From Pseudoalteromonas luteoviolacea (GTDB lineage: Bacteria > Pseudomonadota > Gammaproteobacteria > Enterobacterales > Alteromonadaceae): a DNA stretch of 64,000 bases. Numbering within the stretch: the stretch's first letter is position 1; the number at the start of each line of letters is the position of its first letter. The stretch covers positions 124,001 to 188,000 of the forward strand of contig NZ_JAKFZS010000006.1 of NCBI RefSeq assembly GCF_021654285.1, given 5' to 3'. Below, one piece after another: positions 9,009-17,520 of the stretch. The notes under the pieces were generated by a model. That model did no database searches. It saw nothing but the letters and a program-made list of their open reading frames with translations, and was not told the origin of the DNA. The position numbers and the translations under genes were made by a program.

Positions 9009-10184
9009 ATGAGTTTTAAACCACAAATAAAAATACCCGCTACATATATGCGTGGCGGGACATCAAAAGGTGTATTTTTCAATCTAGAAGACTTACCTAA
9101 AGGCGCACAAGTCGCCGGAAAATTGCGCGATGATATTTTACTTCGCGTGATCGGCAGCCCAGATCCGTATGCGAAACAAACGGATGGCATGGGGGGGGCG
9201 ACTTCCAGCACCAGTAAAACGGTTATTTTGTCAAAGAGCACGCAAGCCGACCATGATGTTGACTACTTGTTTGGGCAAGTGGCGATCGATAAGCCATTTA
9301 TCGATTGGAGTGGTAATTGCGGTAACTTAACCGCGGCGGTTGGTGCTTTTGCTATCAGCAATGGTTTGGTTGACAGTACTCGCATACCTGAAAATGGGAT
9401 TGCAGTTGTCCGTATTTGGCAAGCAAATATCGGTAAAACCATCGTTGCGCATATTCCAATCACCAATGGTGAAGTGCAAGAAACTGGCGACTTTGAGTTA
9501 GATGGCGTGACGTTCCCGGCAGCTGAGGTGGTTGTTGAGTTCTTAGACCCTGCCGATGCTGATGCAGATATGTTCCCGAGCGGCAATTTAGTGGACGTAC
9601 TTGAAGTGCCTGATGAAGGCGCTTTTGATGTGACCATGATAAATGCTGGGATCCCGACTTTATTCTTTAGAGCTGATGATTTGGGTTTTAACGGCACTGA
9701 ATTGCAAGAGGCAATTAATGGTGATGCAAATACGTTGCAAAGGCTAGAGAAAATCCGCGCATATGGAGCGCTAAAAATGGGCCTGATCAACGATTTGGAA
9801 GAAGCTAAGGTTCGTCAGCATACGCCTAAAATAGCTTTTGTTAGTGGCCCTTGTGCGTACTCAGCATCCAGTGGCAAAGCCATCAGTGAGCAAGACATCG
9901 ACCTAAATGTACGAGCGCTGTCTATGGGTAAGCTGCACCACGCCATGATGGGCACGGCCGCGGTGGCCATAGCGACAGCTGCGGCAATTCCGGGTACTTT
10001 GGTCAATGAAGCTGCTGGCGGTGGACAACGAAATCAAGTCACGTTTGGGCACCCGTCTGGCACCTTAAAAGTCGGCGCTGAAGCAGAGCAAAATGAACAA
10101 AGGTGGATAGCGGAAAAAGCCATCATGAGCAGAAGTGCACGTGTATTGATGGAAGGCGTTGTTCGCATACCGTCACCTGAATAA
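9009..10184 (+). CDS. prpF: 2-methylaconitate cis-trans isomerase PrpF
   Basis: Isomerises trans- to cis-2-methylaconitate, the AcnD product, so the methylcitrate cycle can proceed. 391 residues with the diaminopimelate-epimerase-like two-lobed fold. The N-terminal YMRGGTSKGVFF, DGMGGATSSTSK (Lys70) and SGNCGN (Cys104) carry the family's catalytic lysine and cysteine. The ATG at 9009 has a GGAAGG site; the longer upstream frame runs through the hairpin and is unlikely to be translated. A run of eight G encodes part of the conserved MGGA motif. Confidence 0.93.
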   Translation: MSFKPQIKIPATYMRGGTSKGVFFNLEDLPKGAQVAGKLRDDILLRVIGSPDPYAKQTDGMGGATSSTSKTVILSKSTQADHDVDYLFGQVAIDKPFIDWSGNCGNLTAAVGAFAISNGLVDSTRIPENGIAVVRIWQANIGKTIVAHIPITNGEVQETGDFELDGVTFPAAEVVVEFLDPADADADMFPSGNLVDVLEVPDEGAFDVTMINAGIPTLFFRADDLGFNGTELQEAINGDANTLQRLEKIRAYGALKMGLINDLEEAKVRQHTPKIAFVSGPCAYSASSGKAISEQDIDLNVRALSMGKLHHAMMGTAAVAIATAAAIPGTLVNEAAGGGQRNQVTFGHPSGTLKVGAEAEQNEQRWIAEKAIMSRSARVLMEGVVRIPSPE

Positions 10185-10193
10185 AACGCAAAG

Positions 10194-10215
10194 GGTTGAG
10201 GTGTTCACCTCAACC
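10194..10215 (+). terminator. Hairpin ending the prp operon
   Basis: GGTTGAGGTG (10194-10203), TT, CACCTCAACC (10206-10215): a perfect 10-bp stem starting nine bases after the prpF stop. No T tract follows, so termination efficiency is uncertain. Confidence 0.5.
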
Positions 10216-10303
10216 GTCCCTCGTCATTTTAACGACGAACTCAACACAAGAAAAAACAAAACATAATACAAAACATAAAACAAAAGGAAAGTTTGGAGAC
10301 CCC

Positions 10304-10909
10304 ATGCTAGAAGCCATTATTTCGCTCGCATTTACAACCTTTTTGTTACTTGGCTCACCTGGTCCGGCCCCATTGGCGCTCGCCGCTGTTGGTGCAAGCT
10401 CTGGGGTTAGAGAAGGAGTGCCATTTTTACTGGGTATTTTGAGTGGCTTGCTGGTCGCTATTGTCGCGTCGGCAACAGGGTTAGGTGCGTTACTGTTAAG
10501 CTTCCCGCAATTAACGCAGGTATTGCAAGTCGCGGCTTTACTCTACTTACTTTACGTTGCATATAAAATTGCTACCAATAAAAGTGCGTTATCTTCAACT
10601 GGAGATAAGTCTGTTGGTTTTATGGATGGGTTCATTTTAAATTTGTTTAATCCCAAAGCGTATGCTGCTTGTATCGCTATATTTGCTAATGTCGCCTTGC
10701 CGTTTGAATCTCAAGTGCAGGCCAGTGTGGTTGCGGCCAGTATACTGTTTGCGGTTGCTATAGTGGCAGATGCGCTATGGCTATATTTTGGTGGGGTTTT
10801 ACACCGGGTTGTAAAAACTTCGCAACAGCTCAGATATTTAAGACTGTTTTTTGCAAGCCTTTTGGTTTTACTTTTGGGGTATGTCACTCTATCCTCAAAC
10901 TTAGTCTAA
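10304..10909 (+). CDS. LysE/RhtB-family amino-acid exporter
   Basis: A 201-residue inner-membrane protein with five to six hydrophobic segments. The N-terminal GSPGPAPLALAAVGASSG is the LysE/RhtB signature, and FILNLFNPKAYA is the conserved central loop. Such proteins export amino acids or analogues using the proton-motive force; the substrate is unknown. Start at the ATG after GGAG (10295-10298), since the longer upstream frame is a low-complexity AAACAT-rich leader. It precedes the methyltransferase gene by 22 bases, so the two are probably co-transcribed. Confidence 0.82.
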   Translation: MLEAIISLAFTTFLLLGSPGPAPLALAAVGASSGVREGVPFLLGILSGLLVAIVASATGLGALLLSFPQLTQVLQVAALLYLLYVAYKIATNKSALSSTGDKSVGFMDGFILNLFNPKAYAACIAIFANVALPFESQVQASVVAASILFAVAIVADALWLYFGGVLHRVVKTSQQLRYLRLFFASLLVLLLGYVTLSSNLV

Positions 10910-10931
10910 GTTTATAAAAAATAGGGAAGTT

Positions 10932-12230
10932 ATGGGGTTATCTAAATCACAGTTTGTCGATGTTGCGCAGTTTTTACTGAGTGCGCCAAAAGGGGCTGTC
11001 GATAAAGTTGATATCAAAGCCATGGTGGACTATTTAGGTACTGTTACCGGGATATTTACCAGCACAGATATGAATCAGTCTGATAAAACAGACACCGCGT
11101 CAGGTGTTGCGATTTCTCCTGTGCAAGCGGCAAAATGTTTTGAAGAAACGGTGAGAACACAATTATTTGCTCAAGGCGTCGCACAAGCGATAAATGACTG
11201 CACTAGAGAAAATGACGCACCCGTTAGAGTACTTTATGCAGGGACTGGGCCCTACGCTACTTTGCTTATACCTTTATTAGCAGTGAGTGATAACTTACCT
11301 GTTGAGGTTACCTTAATTGATATTCATCAAGAGAATATTGATGCGGTGCATAAGTTAATTAACCACTTTAATCTTGGTCATTACCATATTCGTACGCATC
11401 ATGCGGACGCGACGTTATGGCGTCCCGAGTCGTCTCAAGAACGCTTTGATATCATTATTTCAGAAACCATGACGGCTTTGTTAAAACGCGAACCTCAAGT
11501 TTATATCTTTAAACATTTGGTTCAGTTTTTAGCGCCTGAAGGTGTGCTTATTCCGCAGCAGGTGAGCCTAAAAGCGTGGCTGACTCAAGGCGAGAATAAG
11601 GATGAGCGAGCTGAGTTACTTGGCGAGTTTTTCTGTTTAGATAAATCAACATCTTTGGCTCTAAGTCAGGAAGATTTAAGCTGTTTCTCATCTTGTCTCA
11701 CTATTCCTGATAAAGATTGTTCAGGTTATACAATTAAGCTCACCACGGATATTCAAGTGTATGGTGATTTAGTATTGAGTGAAGGTGATTGCAGCTTAAA
11801 TATTGCATTTCACTTTAGCCCTTATGATGTCGTATTGGCAGCAAATGAGACTATTCAGTTTGATTATGTCGCACCAAGTAGCCCAGACTTTTCTATTGTC
11901 TTCCCAAAAGCAAAGTGGCAGTACAGCGATTATGCACTTCCGATAAGTGACGATGTTGGAAGGCTTGGCTTAGTGCAGTTGAAGCGCAGCTTTCAAAGAT
12001 CGTTTATGATAAAGCGAGGGGAACGTTTTGAGGTGCCTGATCCAGAGTGGCACGCTGAGTTAGTTATTTATGACATGCTAGGGCTAAGCTGTGCTGAGGT
12101 AACTGCAAACATGTTTGCGTTAGAGACCTTTGTCGACTTTGAACTATGGATTGAAGAAAATGCGGTCGATGTGTCACAAATAAAAGTAGAAGCTATCAAT
12201 GACGCTTTTCGTCGACGGTTACATATTTGA
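10932..12230 (+). CDS. PRMT-like class I SAM methyltransferase
   Basis: A 432-residue protein with a SAM-binding Rossmann domain: motif I AGTGPYA (about 103-109) and acidic loop LIDIHQEN. It then shows SETMTALLKRE (residues 177-187), which has the SExMxxxLxxE spacing of the double-E loop of protein arginine methyltransferases (here Glu178 and Glu187), followed by LAPEGVLIP as in PRMTs. I see no THW loop, so substrate and true PRMT activity are open. The C-terminal part (about 215-432) is beta-rich and not recognised further. It lies behind the LysE exporter, probably in the same operon. Confidence 0.65.
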   Translation: MGLSKSQFVDVAQFLLSAPKGAVDKVDIKAMVDYLGTVTGIFTSTDMNQSDKTDTASGVAISPVQAAKCFEETVRTQLFAQGVAQAINDCTRENDAPVRVLYAGTGPYATLLIPLLAVSDNLPVEVTLIDIHQENIDAVHKLINHFNLGHYHIRTHHADATLWRPESSQERFDIIISETMTALLKREPQVYIFKHLVQFLAPEGVLIPQQVSLKAWLTQGENKDERAELLGEFFCLDKSTSLALSQEDLSCFSSCLTIPDKDCSGYTIKLTTDIQVYGDLVLSEGDCSLNIAFHFSPYDVVLAANETIQFDYVAPSSPDFSIVFPKAKWQYSDYALPISDDVGRLGLVQLKRSFQRSFMIKRGERFEVPDPEWHAELVIYDMLGLSCAEVTANMFALETFVDFELWIEENAVDVSQIKVEAINDAFRRRLHI

Positions 12231-12233
12231 GGA

Positions 12234-13019
12234 CTAGAATTGAGCTTGCATAGACATCTCTAAAGATTGTTCATCATCGCTTTGCTCTTGATATCGTGCT
12301 TTGACAAAAAAGCTATGATTAACGAAATACTTGCCTTCGACAAGTAGATGAGAATCGTTGCTGCCTAGTCCAAGGGCAAAGTGTTGGTTAAAATAATAAT
12401 TCGCAATAAAGTTATTGTGATTTTTACTGCTTGAATTCTCGTGAGTTAAATCAAGCGTGAAGTACTGTTGCTCACCAAGGCGTCGAAAGTAGCGTACTTC
12501 CACCTGCCAGTTGTCCAATTCGTCATCACTGACAATAGTGGTACCAACATAAGCATTTTCATCGATATCTATGTTGAGCTGACCTTGCAGCCAAATAATA
12601 TCGTCTGCGCCTGTCTGTTGCTGATGTTTGGCGCTTACTTTTAAATTATCAAAAAATAAATAGCCAAATCCGATAGTGTAGTTGTCGTCGGTCTCTCCTA
12701 AGTCAACAATACTTGCCGTTGCAAACCAATTTGAAATAAACAGTTCACCTTCCAAACCTGTAAATGCAGATTGTTCATCATTGGTATACGTTGCCAGCAA
12801 ATTGGTGTCTGTATCCAGATAACCGAAGTCATCCCACACCCAAAAATTGGCTTGAGGTGCAAAGTAATAGTGACTACTCAGCTGCAAGGTATGTGTGTCT
12901 GCATCTTCTAGCTTGGTGTAAGCGGCTTGATTGAACCAAGTTTTCTCTGTTTGTGCATAGCTGTACGTAGTGAGGAAACTCACTAAAAAAAAGATTATAA
13001 TTTTCAATGGCTTTTCCAT
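12234..13019 (-). CDS. Putative outer-membrane beta-barrel protein
   Basis: A 261-residue exported protein with a signal peptide (KIIIFFLVSFLTTYSYA). Alternating polar/hydrophobic strands rich in Tyr, Phe and Trp run to a terminal Phe (MQAQF), as in outer-membrane barrels recognised by the BAM machinery. Size suggests 10-12 strands. I do not recognise the family with certainty; a small porin is the best guess. Convergent with the methyltransferase, with only three bases between stop codons. Confidence 0.65.
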   Translation of the reverse strand: MEKPLKIIIFFLVSFLTTYSYAQTEKTWFNQAAYTKLEDADTHTLQLSSHYYFAPQANFWVWDDFGYLDTDTNLLATYTNDEQSAFTGLEGELFISNWFATASIVDLGETDDNYTIGFGYLFFDNLKVSAKHQQQTGADDIIWLQGQLNIDIDENAYVGTTIVSDDELDNWQVEVRYFRRLGEQQYFTLDLTHENSSSKNHNNFIANYYFNQHFALGLGSNDSHLLVEGKYFVNHSFFVKARYQEQSDDEQSLEMSMQAQF

Positions 13020-13169
13020 TTTTTTAGGCTTACTCGGAGCAAAGGTTTTAATGAGCGCGTTTTTTTAAGGATAGTATATTTATTAAAATGTGCGCGATAG
13101 CTTAAATTGAACTATTGTAAAAAAGGATATTGTTTACTTATTTTTTACTTTCTAAAAGCGGCATTTGCA

Positions 13170-13550
13170 ATGAGTGAATTCCATGGTATTTCAGTTGGTA
13201 CAGAGCGTCGGGACTTCGGCTTATTACTGAGTTTTAAAGCCGTTGGCAGGCTCACTCACCAAGACTATGTGGTTGTCTTACCCATAGTTGATCAAGTGGT
13301 CATGCACAGTATGAATGAAGATATTTGCGTGTTAATTGATCTAACTGAGTTACAAGGGTGGGAAGTAAGTGAAGCATGGACTGATATTCGACTTGCTTGT
13401 AAATACAGTAATCAATTTGCACGTACAGCCGTAATTGGCTGTAATCGGTGGCAGCGAATTATGTCCATCATTGGCGGCTGGGTATTAGGCGGGCAAACAC
13501 GTTATTTTTCTGAACCTCATTCTGCGCAGCATTGGCTAAATCATATGTGA
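13170..13550 (+). CDS. SpoIIAA-like (STAS/SEC14-type) protein
   Basis: A 126-residue cytoplasmic protein resembling the SpoIIAA-like family: FHGISVGTERRD start, GRLTHQDY, ICVLIDLTELQGWE, and a C-terminal YFSEPHSAQHWL. Members bind lipids or act as regulatory modules, but no defined reaction is known. Start at the ATG giving MSEFHG; an upstream TTG frame would add a hydrophobic stretch absent from the family. It stands alone. Confidence 0.72.
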   Translation: MSEFHGISVGTERRDFGLLLSFKAVGRLTHQDYVVVLPIVDQVVMHSMNEDICVLIDLTELQGWEVSEAWTDIRLACKYSNQFARTAVIGCNRWQRIMSIIGGWVLGGQTRYFSEPHSAQHWLNHM

Positions 13551-13636
13551 TCATCTAAGGTAATGTTGTTACCACTTGATTTGTATCCTCTTATTCGTTA
13601 AAACTCCTTTATTTACGGATCAAGTTTGGAATATAT

Positions 13637-14335
13637 ATGGCGTGCGTACTGATCACTGGGGCAAACAGAGGCATTGGGCTTGCTCTTGCTAAAGTATATC
13701 TAGATTCTGGCTGGCATGTTCTGGCAACCGTTAGAGACATAAATTCAAGCGAGGCCTTACGTGATTTGGTCGGGGGGAGCGCATCAGGTGTGCTTGATAT
13801 ATACCCATTAGATGTTACTAACTATATTCAGCTTGACGACCTAGCTAAGCAACTGAGTGCGCTGGCGATTGATGTTGTGATCAATAATGCTGGATTATAT
13901 GGGCCGAAGGGTTATGGTTTTGGGCAGTGTGATGTAGAGGCTTGGCGTAGGGTAATGGAAGTGAATGCGATTGCGCCTGCCAAGTTGGCTGAGGCATTTT
14001 ATCCACACCTGTTACGAGGGCAAGGTAAGATCTTTGCAGCCTTATCTTCACGTGTAGGCAGCCATACAGAAAATACCAAAGGCGGTGGGTATATTTATCG
14101 AAGCTCAAAAGCTGCGCTTAATTCCGTGGTAAAGAGCTTGTCAAATGACTTATTGCCGCAAGGGATAAAAACAGTTGCATTACACCCAGGTTGGGTAAAG
14201 ACCCAGATGGGGGGTCCAAATGCTTTGATCACGCCTCAAGAATCGGCATCAGGGCTAAAACGTGTGTTAGATGACTTACAAGATAAGCAAAGTGGTCGCT
14301 TCTTGAGTTTTGATGGTAGCGTTATACCTTGGTGA
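13637..14335 (+). CDS. SDR-family oxidoreductase
   Basis: A 232-residue short-chain dehydrogenase/reductase. The NAD(P)-binding TGANRGIG is at the N-terminus, with NNAG in mid-protein, the catalytic serine in LSSRVGS, and YRSSK carrying the catalytic Tyr and Lys. Overall it resembles the C-factor/CsgA-like SDR subgroup. Substrate unknown. Apparently monocistronic. Confidence 0.85.
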   Translation: MACVLITGANRGIGLALAKVYLDSGWHVLATVRDINSSEALRDLVGGSASGVLDIYPLDVTNYIQLDDLAKQLSALAIDVVINNAGLYGPKGYGFGQCDVEAWRRVMEVNAIAPAKLAEAFYPHLLRGQGKIFAALSSRVGSHTENTKGGGYIYRSSKAALNSVVKSLSNDLLPQGIKTVALHPGWVKTQMGGPNALITPQESASGLKRVLDDLQDKQSGRFLSFDGSVIPW

Positions 14336-14482
14336 TTGAACATCTTTAAGGCGTAATATCTATGCTGTTGAAGTGATTTGATAAGGCGGATACCCAATGT
14401 ATTGCTGATACAGATCAATAACCTTTTATGTGTATCAGTAACAATGTAGTTAAGCCAATAAATATCTCAGAAGGATCCATTT

Positions 14483-14734
14483 ATGAGCATAGAAAAACAC
14501 GACTTACTGCACGAATTCCCAGATCATCATCACACTATCCGCCACTTAAAAATGAACGACAATCACTTTGCAAAATTGTTCAATAAGTACAATGAGCTAG
14601 ACAAAGAAGTGCGTCGAATCGAAGAGGGTGTTGAAAACACCACTGACGATTACTTGGACACGAAAAAAATGGAGCGTGTTCAGCTTAAAGATGAATTATT
14701 TGGTTTGATAAAAAAGACAGAAGCGACAATTTAA
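14483..14734 (+). CDS. DUF465 (YdcH-type) small protein
   Basis: An 83-residue, highly charged helical protein with HLKMNDNHFAKLFNKYNELD and a KMERVQLKDEL helix, diagnostic of DUF465. A helical hairpin or coiled coil is expected. Function unknown. A good AGAAGGA ribosome site lies upstream. Confidence 0.88.
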   Translation: MSIEKHDLLHEFPDHHHTIRHLKMNDNHFAKLFNKYNELDKEVRRIEEGVENTTDDYLDTKKMERVQLKDELFGLIKKTEATI

Positions 14735-14757
14735 CTTGTATGCTTTTGACCTAATTT

Positions 14758-14784
14758 AAAATAGGAGGTCAGTGACCCCCTATT
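14758..14784 (+). terminator. Hairpin after DUF465 gene
   Basis: AAATAGG (14758-14764) pairs with CCTATTT (14778-14784) and GGTCA with TGACC inside, separated by one mismatch. It lies 24 bases beyond the stop. No T tract follows. Confidence 0.45.
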
Positions 14785-14841
14785 TATACATGGTATTTTC
14801 AACCATATGCAACGCTGTTTAGCTTATGATGCCAAACTTGA

Positions 14842-15246
14842 TTATTGGCATTTTATTGTTGCATAAAGCTGATAACACTGGTTTTTACTGCCTGTGCTCT
14901 TGTATACCCAAGACTTACCATACCAGTCGTAATTTGCATATGAAGACTCATCTTCACCACATGTGATTGTGCTGCCACTGACTTCTTGGTTGTGACCACG
15001 CTCTTCACAGAACTGGTTACCATTTGTTGAACCTACAAAAAACGGCTGAAGACGACCATTTACCCAAACACGAGGGCTGTAATACGTTACGACGCTTGAA
15101 GCAAATACACCTTGATTGGCTGCGATAGTGACTTCTGCTTTTTCAAACGCCACATTACTATTTTCCATTGTTTCTAGTTCAATTGCATTGGCCGCTGCAA
15201 CACCAGACAGGCTTGTAAATAAAGCTGCGATTACTAACTTTTTCAT
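14842..15246 (-). CDS. Small exported Cys-containing protein, unknown
   Basis: A 134-residue protein with a clear signal peptide (KKLVIAALFTSLSGVAAANA). The mature part has four cysteines (FCEERG, ITCGED, QCYQLY and a C-terminal KCQ), suggesting two disulphides in the periplasm or outside. I do not recognise the family. Monocistronic on the minus strand, with an AAGGAAAA ribosome site. Confidence 0.65.
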   Translation of the reverse strand: MKKLVIAALFTSLSGVAAANAIELETMENSNVAFEKAEVTIAANQGVFASSVVTYYSPRVWVNGRLQPFFVGSTNGNQFCEERGHNQEVSGSTITCGEDESSYANYDWYGKSWVYKSTGSKNQCYQLYATIKCQ

Positions 15247-15376
15247 TTTATTTTCCTTATTTGAGTTTAATTGCCTGTCTCATTAAACGGTTCAAATATT
15301 GAAATAAGATGTGCTTTTTGTTTAATTTTTGATCTTTTTGTGTGTCTATCACAACAGACTCTGTTATAGCTTGCGA

Positions 15377-16714
15377 CTAAAACAGACGATCCTTAAGTTG
15401 CGCATAGTGATAAAAACCCAGTTGACCTAAACGGCTAAGTCGCGCAAAGGGCACTTTAGGCGCGGCGGATTGGTAAATGGGCAGTGATGGCGTATCTAAT
15501 GACATAGTCATTTGTGATAAACGATAAGCGGCTTGGGTACTGAAGGCGACGCCTGCGCCACAGTAGCCAATGGCATAGCCAACGCCATCTTGGAAATAAA
15601 TATGAGGATGGTCATCCAAAGTCGCTGCAATATAACCATGCCAGTAATAATCTGTCTCGATTGAATTAAGTGCTGGAAAGCCACTTTTCATGGCGCCTTT
15701 GAGGTGGGTTTGGTAGGATTGCTTGTTTTGATCTTTCCCATACACAGCACCTCTGCCGCCAAATAGCAGTCGGTTGTCTGGCAATAGGCGGTAGTAATAT
15801 TTAAGCGTTCGGGTATCCATCATAACTTGGTGTGTTTTGAGTCCCGTCTCGCTCAACTCGTTACATGTCAGTGGGCGCGTAACCAAAATACTACTTAAAA
15901 TCGGGATATATTTATGATTAATCGCAGGGTGAAAACGTTTACTGCCATAAGCATTTGCGGTAATAAGAAGCTTGTTGGCACGCAGTAAAACATCATTTAC
16001 TTTTACTACGTGAGTATTACCGATTTTAGGCATATGCTCTGCAAGACTGTGCTCGAATATATCCACACCAGCTTGCAATACCAAGGCTTTGTATGTACTC
16101 AGGAGCTTTAAAGGGTTTAGTCCAAAACCATGCAGGTTTCTTACAGCTCCATGGGTGTTAGGCATATTCAGGTAGTGTTCTTTTAGCTCATTGGGCGTGA
16201 TAACCGATAGCTTCTCATCACAAAAGGCCTTTTTTGCAAACTCATAACCTTGATGTAAGGTCTCCATTGCAGGTTTAGAGTGGGCAATTTTCAAATATCC
16301 ATGTGATTGTTTGTCGCAGTCAATATTGTGCTCTTGAATTAACCCTTCTAAACGAGAGACACCATTTTGGTATTCTTGATATACCTGTGAAGCAATATCT
16401 TGTCCCCACATCTTCACCATATTTAATGGAGTTAATCTGCCTGTGGTGGGCAATGCAAACCCGGCATTTCTCGCGCTTGCACCAAACCCCACTTGGTTCG
16501 CTTCAAGTACACACACTTTTTGATTGTGCATGGTGGCAAGATAGAAGGCGGTTAGTAACCCGGTAAAGCCGCCCCCAATAATGATGACATCATACACATC
16601 TGCTTTTTTAGGTTGTCTAATGGCTGCATCTAGCGAGAATTGACTTGCCCAGTAACTTGAAGGTAGCGGTTGATCTTTGCAATTAGTTTGATAAAGAGGG
16701 TCGTATGTACTCAT
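15377..16714 (-). CDS. FAD-dependent amine/amino-acid oxidase (DAO fold)
   Basis: A 445-residue flavoprotein with an N-terminal dinucleotide-binding motif YDVIIIGGGFTGLLTAFYLA and a second FAD contact near the C-terminus, GYCGAGVAFSTQA. The architecture resembles gamma-glutamylputrescine oxidase (PuuB) and related glycine/D-amino-acid oxidases, but the substrate cannot be read from the sequence and no other polyamine genes adjoin it. Its ATG overlaps the stop of the upstream acetyltransferase by one base, so the two are translationally coupled. The pairing hints at amine oxidation plus N-acetylation. Confidence 0.8.
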   Translation of the reverse strand: MSTYDPLYQTNCKDQPLPSSYWASQFSLDAAIRQPKKADVYDVIIIGGGFTGLLTAFYLATMHNQKVCVLEANQVGFGASARNAGFALPTTGRLTPLNMVKMWGQDIASQVYQEYQNGVSRLEGLIQEHNIDCDKQSHGYLKIAHSKPAMETLHQGYEFAKKAFCDEKLSVITPNELKEHYLNMPNTHGAVRNLHGFGLNPLKLLSTYKALVLQAGVDIFEHSLAEHMPKIGNTHVVKVNDVLLRANKLLITANAYGSKRFHPAINHKYIPILSSILVTRPLTCNELSETGLKTHQVMMDTRTLKYYYRLLPDNRLLFGGRGAVYGKDQNKQSYQTHLKGAMKSGFPALNSIETDYYWHGYIAATLDDHPHIYFQDGVGYAIGYCGAGVAFSTQAAYRLSQMTMSLDTPSLPIYQSAAPKVPFARLSRLGQLGFYHYAQLKDRLF

Positions 16715-17274
16715 TAAAATTCAATCACCATTTCAGCAGCTTGACAGTGGCACTCATTACCACAGATAGGGCATTCGTAGCCATCATTTATACAGTTTTC
16801 AAGCCATCGATCATCGTGCAGTTTTACCAGTTTTCCCCCTGATTTGGTGAAATATTTGACCGCACCATTCCCGGGGCTTTGACGCCAGAGATGAGCAACG
16901 CCTGCTTTTGCACCTTGCTGTTTTAATACGTTGATTGAAGCTGCTAATAATTTGGGGCCAATGCCTTGTCCTTGTGCATCCGGATGAATGGCAATACATT
17001 TAAAGTAGGCCATTGCGTCAACGGCAACGGGCCATTGTGAGGGAGTACACCATTTATCTATTTCCCATTGGCTCGGGCAGAAAGTCAGCCTCAAACCAAC
17101 GACCAGATCTTTTTCATCAACAGCAATAAATGAAGAGTTTAAGCCATTTTTTAGGCCCATTTGATAAATTTTCTCAAGCTTTTCGTCATCGAGATAGTTT
17201 TCTCCATGTACCAAATTACCGAGAGAAATTACTTGAGAAAAATAATCATGGCTTAGCTGAGTCAATTTAATCAT
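16714..17274 (-). CDS. GNAT acetyltransferase with Cys-rich tail
   Basis: A 186-residue N-acetyltransferase with the acetyl-CoA loop HPDAQGQGIGPKLL (Q/RxxGxG/A). It carries an unusual C-terminal extension with ECPICGNECHCQ, four cysteines spaced like a small metal-binding knuckle. It is the first gene of a two-gene unit with the FAD oxidase; the TAATG stop/start junction shows coupling. Acceptor substrate unknown. A role as N-acetylating partner of the oxidase is inference from context. Confidence 0.8.
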   Translation of the reverse strand: MIKLTQLSHDYFSQVISLGNLVHGENYLDDEKLEKIYQMGLKNGLNSSFIAVDEKDLVVGLRLTFCPSQWEIDKWCTPSQWPVAVDAMAYFKCIAIHPDAQGQGIGPKLLAASINVLKQQGAKAGVAHLWRQSPGNGAVKYFTKSGGKLVKLHDDRWLENCINDGYECPICGNECHCQAAEMVIEF

Positions 17275-17364
17275 CTTACTTCTTCTTTTTTCTAATAATA
17301 TTTCCCTATTTTGCCGAAGGCTGAGTGATAATCAAGTGTACAATTGTTCAAAAAATGGGTAATT

Positions 17365-17388
17365 CACATTGACAGCGATGTCAATGTG
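17365..17388. promoter_or_regulatory. Perfect inverted repeat upstream of chitinase (distal)
   Basis: CACATTGACA (17365-17374), GCGA, TGTCAATGTG (17379-17388). It could be a repressor or activator operator for the chitinase or the divergent GNAT, or an RNA hairpin with a GNRA loop. Confidence 0.45.
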
Positions 17389-17402
17389 TAATATTTGTTA
17401 AT

Positions 17403-17426
17403 TTGATGAATATTGATATTCATCAA
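17403..17426. promoter_or_regulatory. Perfect inverted repeat upstream of chitinase (proximal)
   Basis: TTGATGAATAT (17403-17413), TG, ATATTCATCAA (17416-17426), about 95 bases before the chitinase ATG. The short spacer and AT-rich dyad suit an HTH dimer operator better than a terminator. Confidence 0.45.
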
Positions 17427-17520
17427 GTCAAAAGCAGCTGGTTACTGCTTTTTAGATACAACAGACAAAGAAAAATTGAATTCTAAATTCATTTAATTCA
17501 ACAACATGTAAAGGTAAATT

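Noticed and set aside
9263..9790. Open frame of 175 codons on the minus strand inside prpF
   Set aside because: It lies wholly opposite a well-conserved gene, is Ser/Thr/Pro-rich like an antisense shadow, and has no ribosome site or known motif.
16811..16999. 62-codon frame inside the GNAT gene, same strand, other frame
   Set aside because: Overlaps the conserved acetyl-CoA-binding region of the GNAT; no independent start signals.
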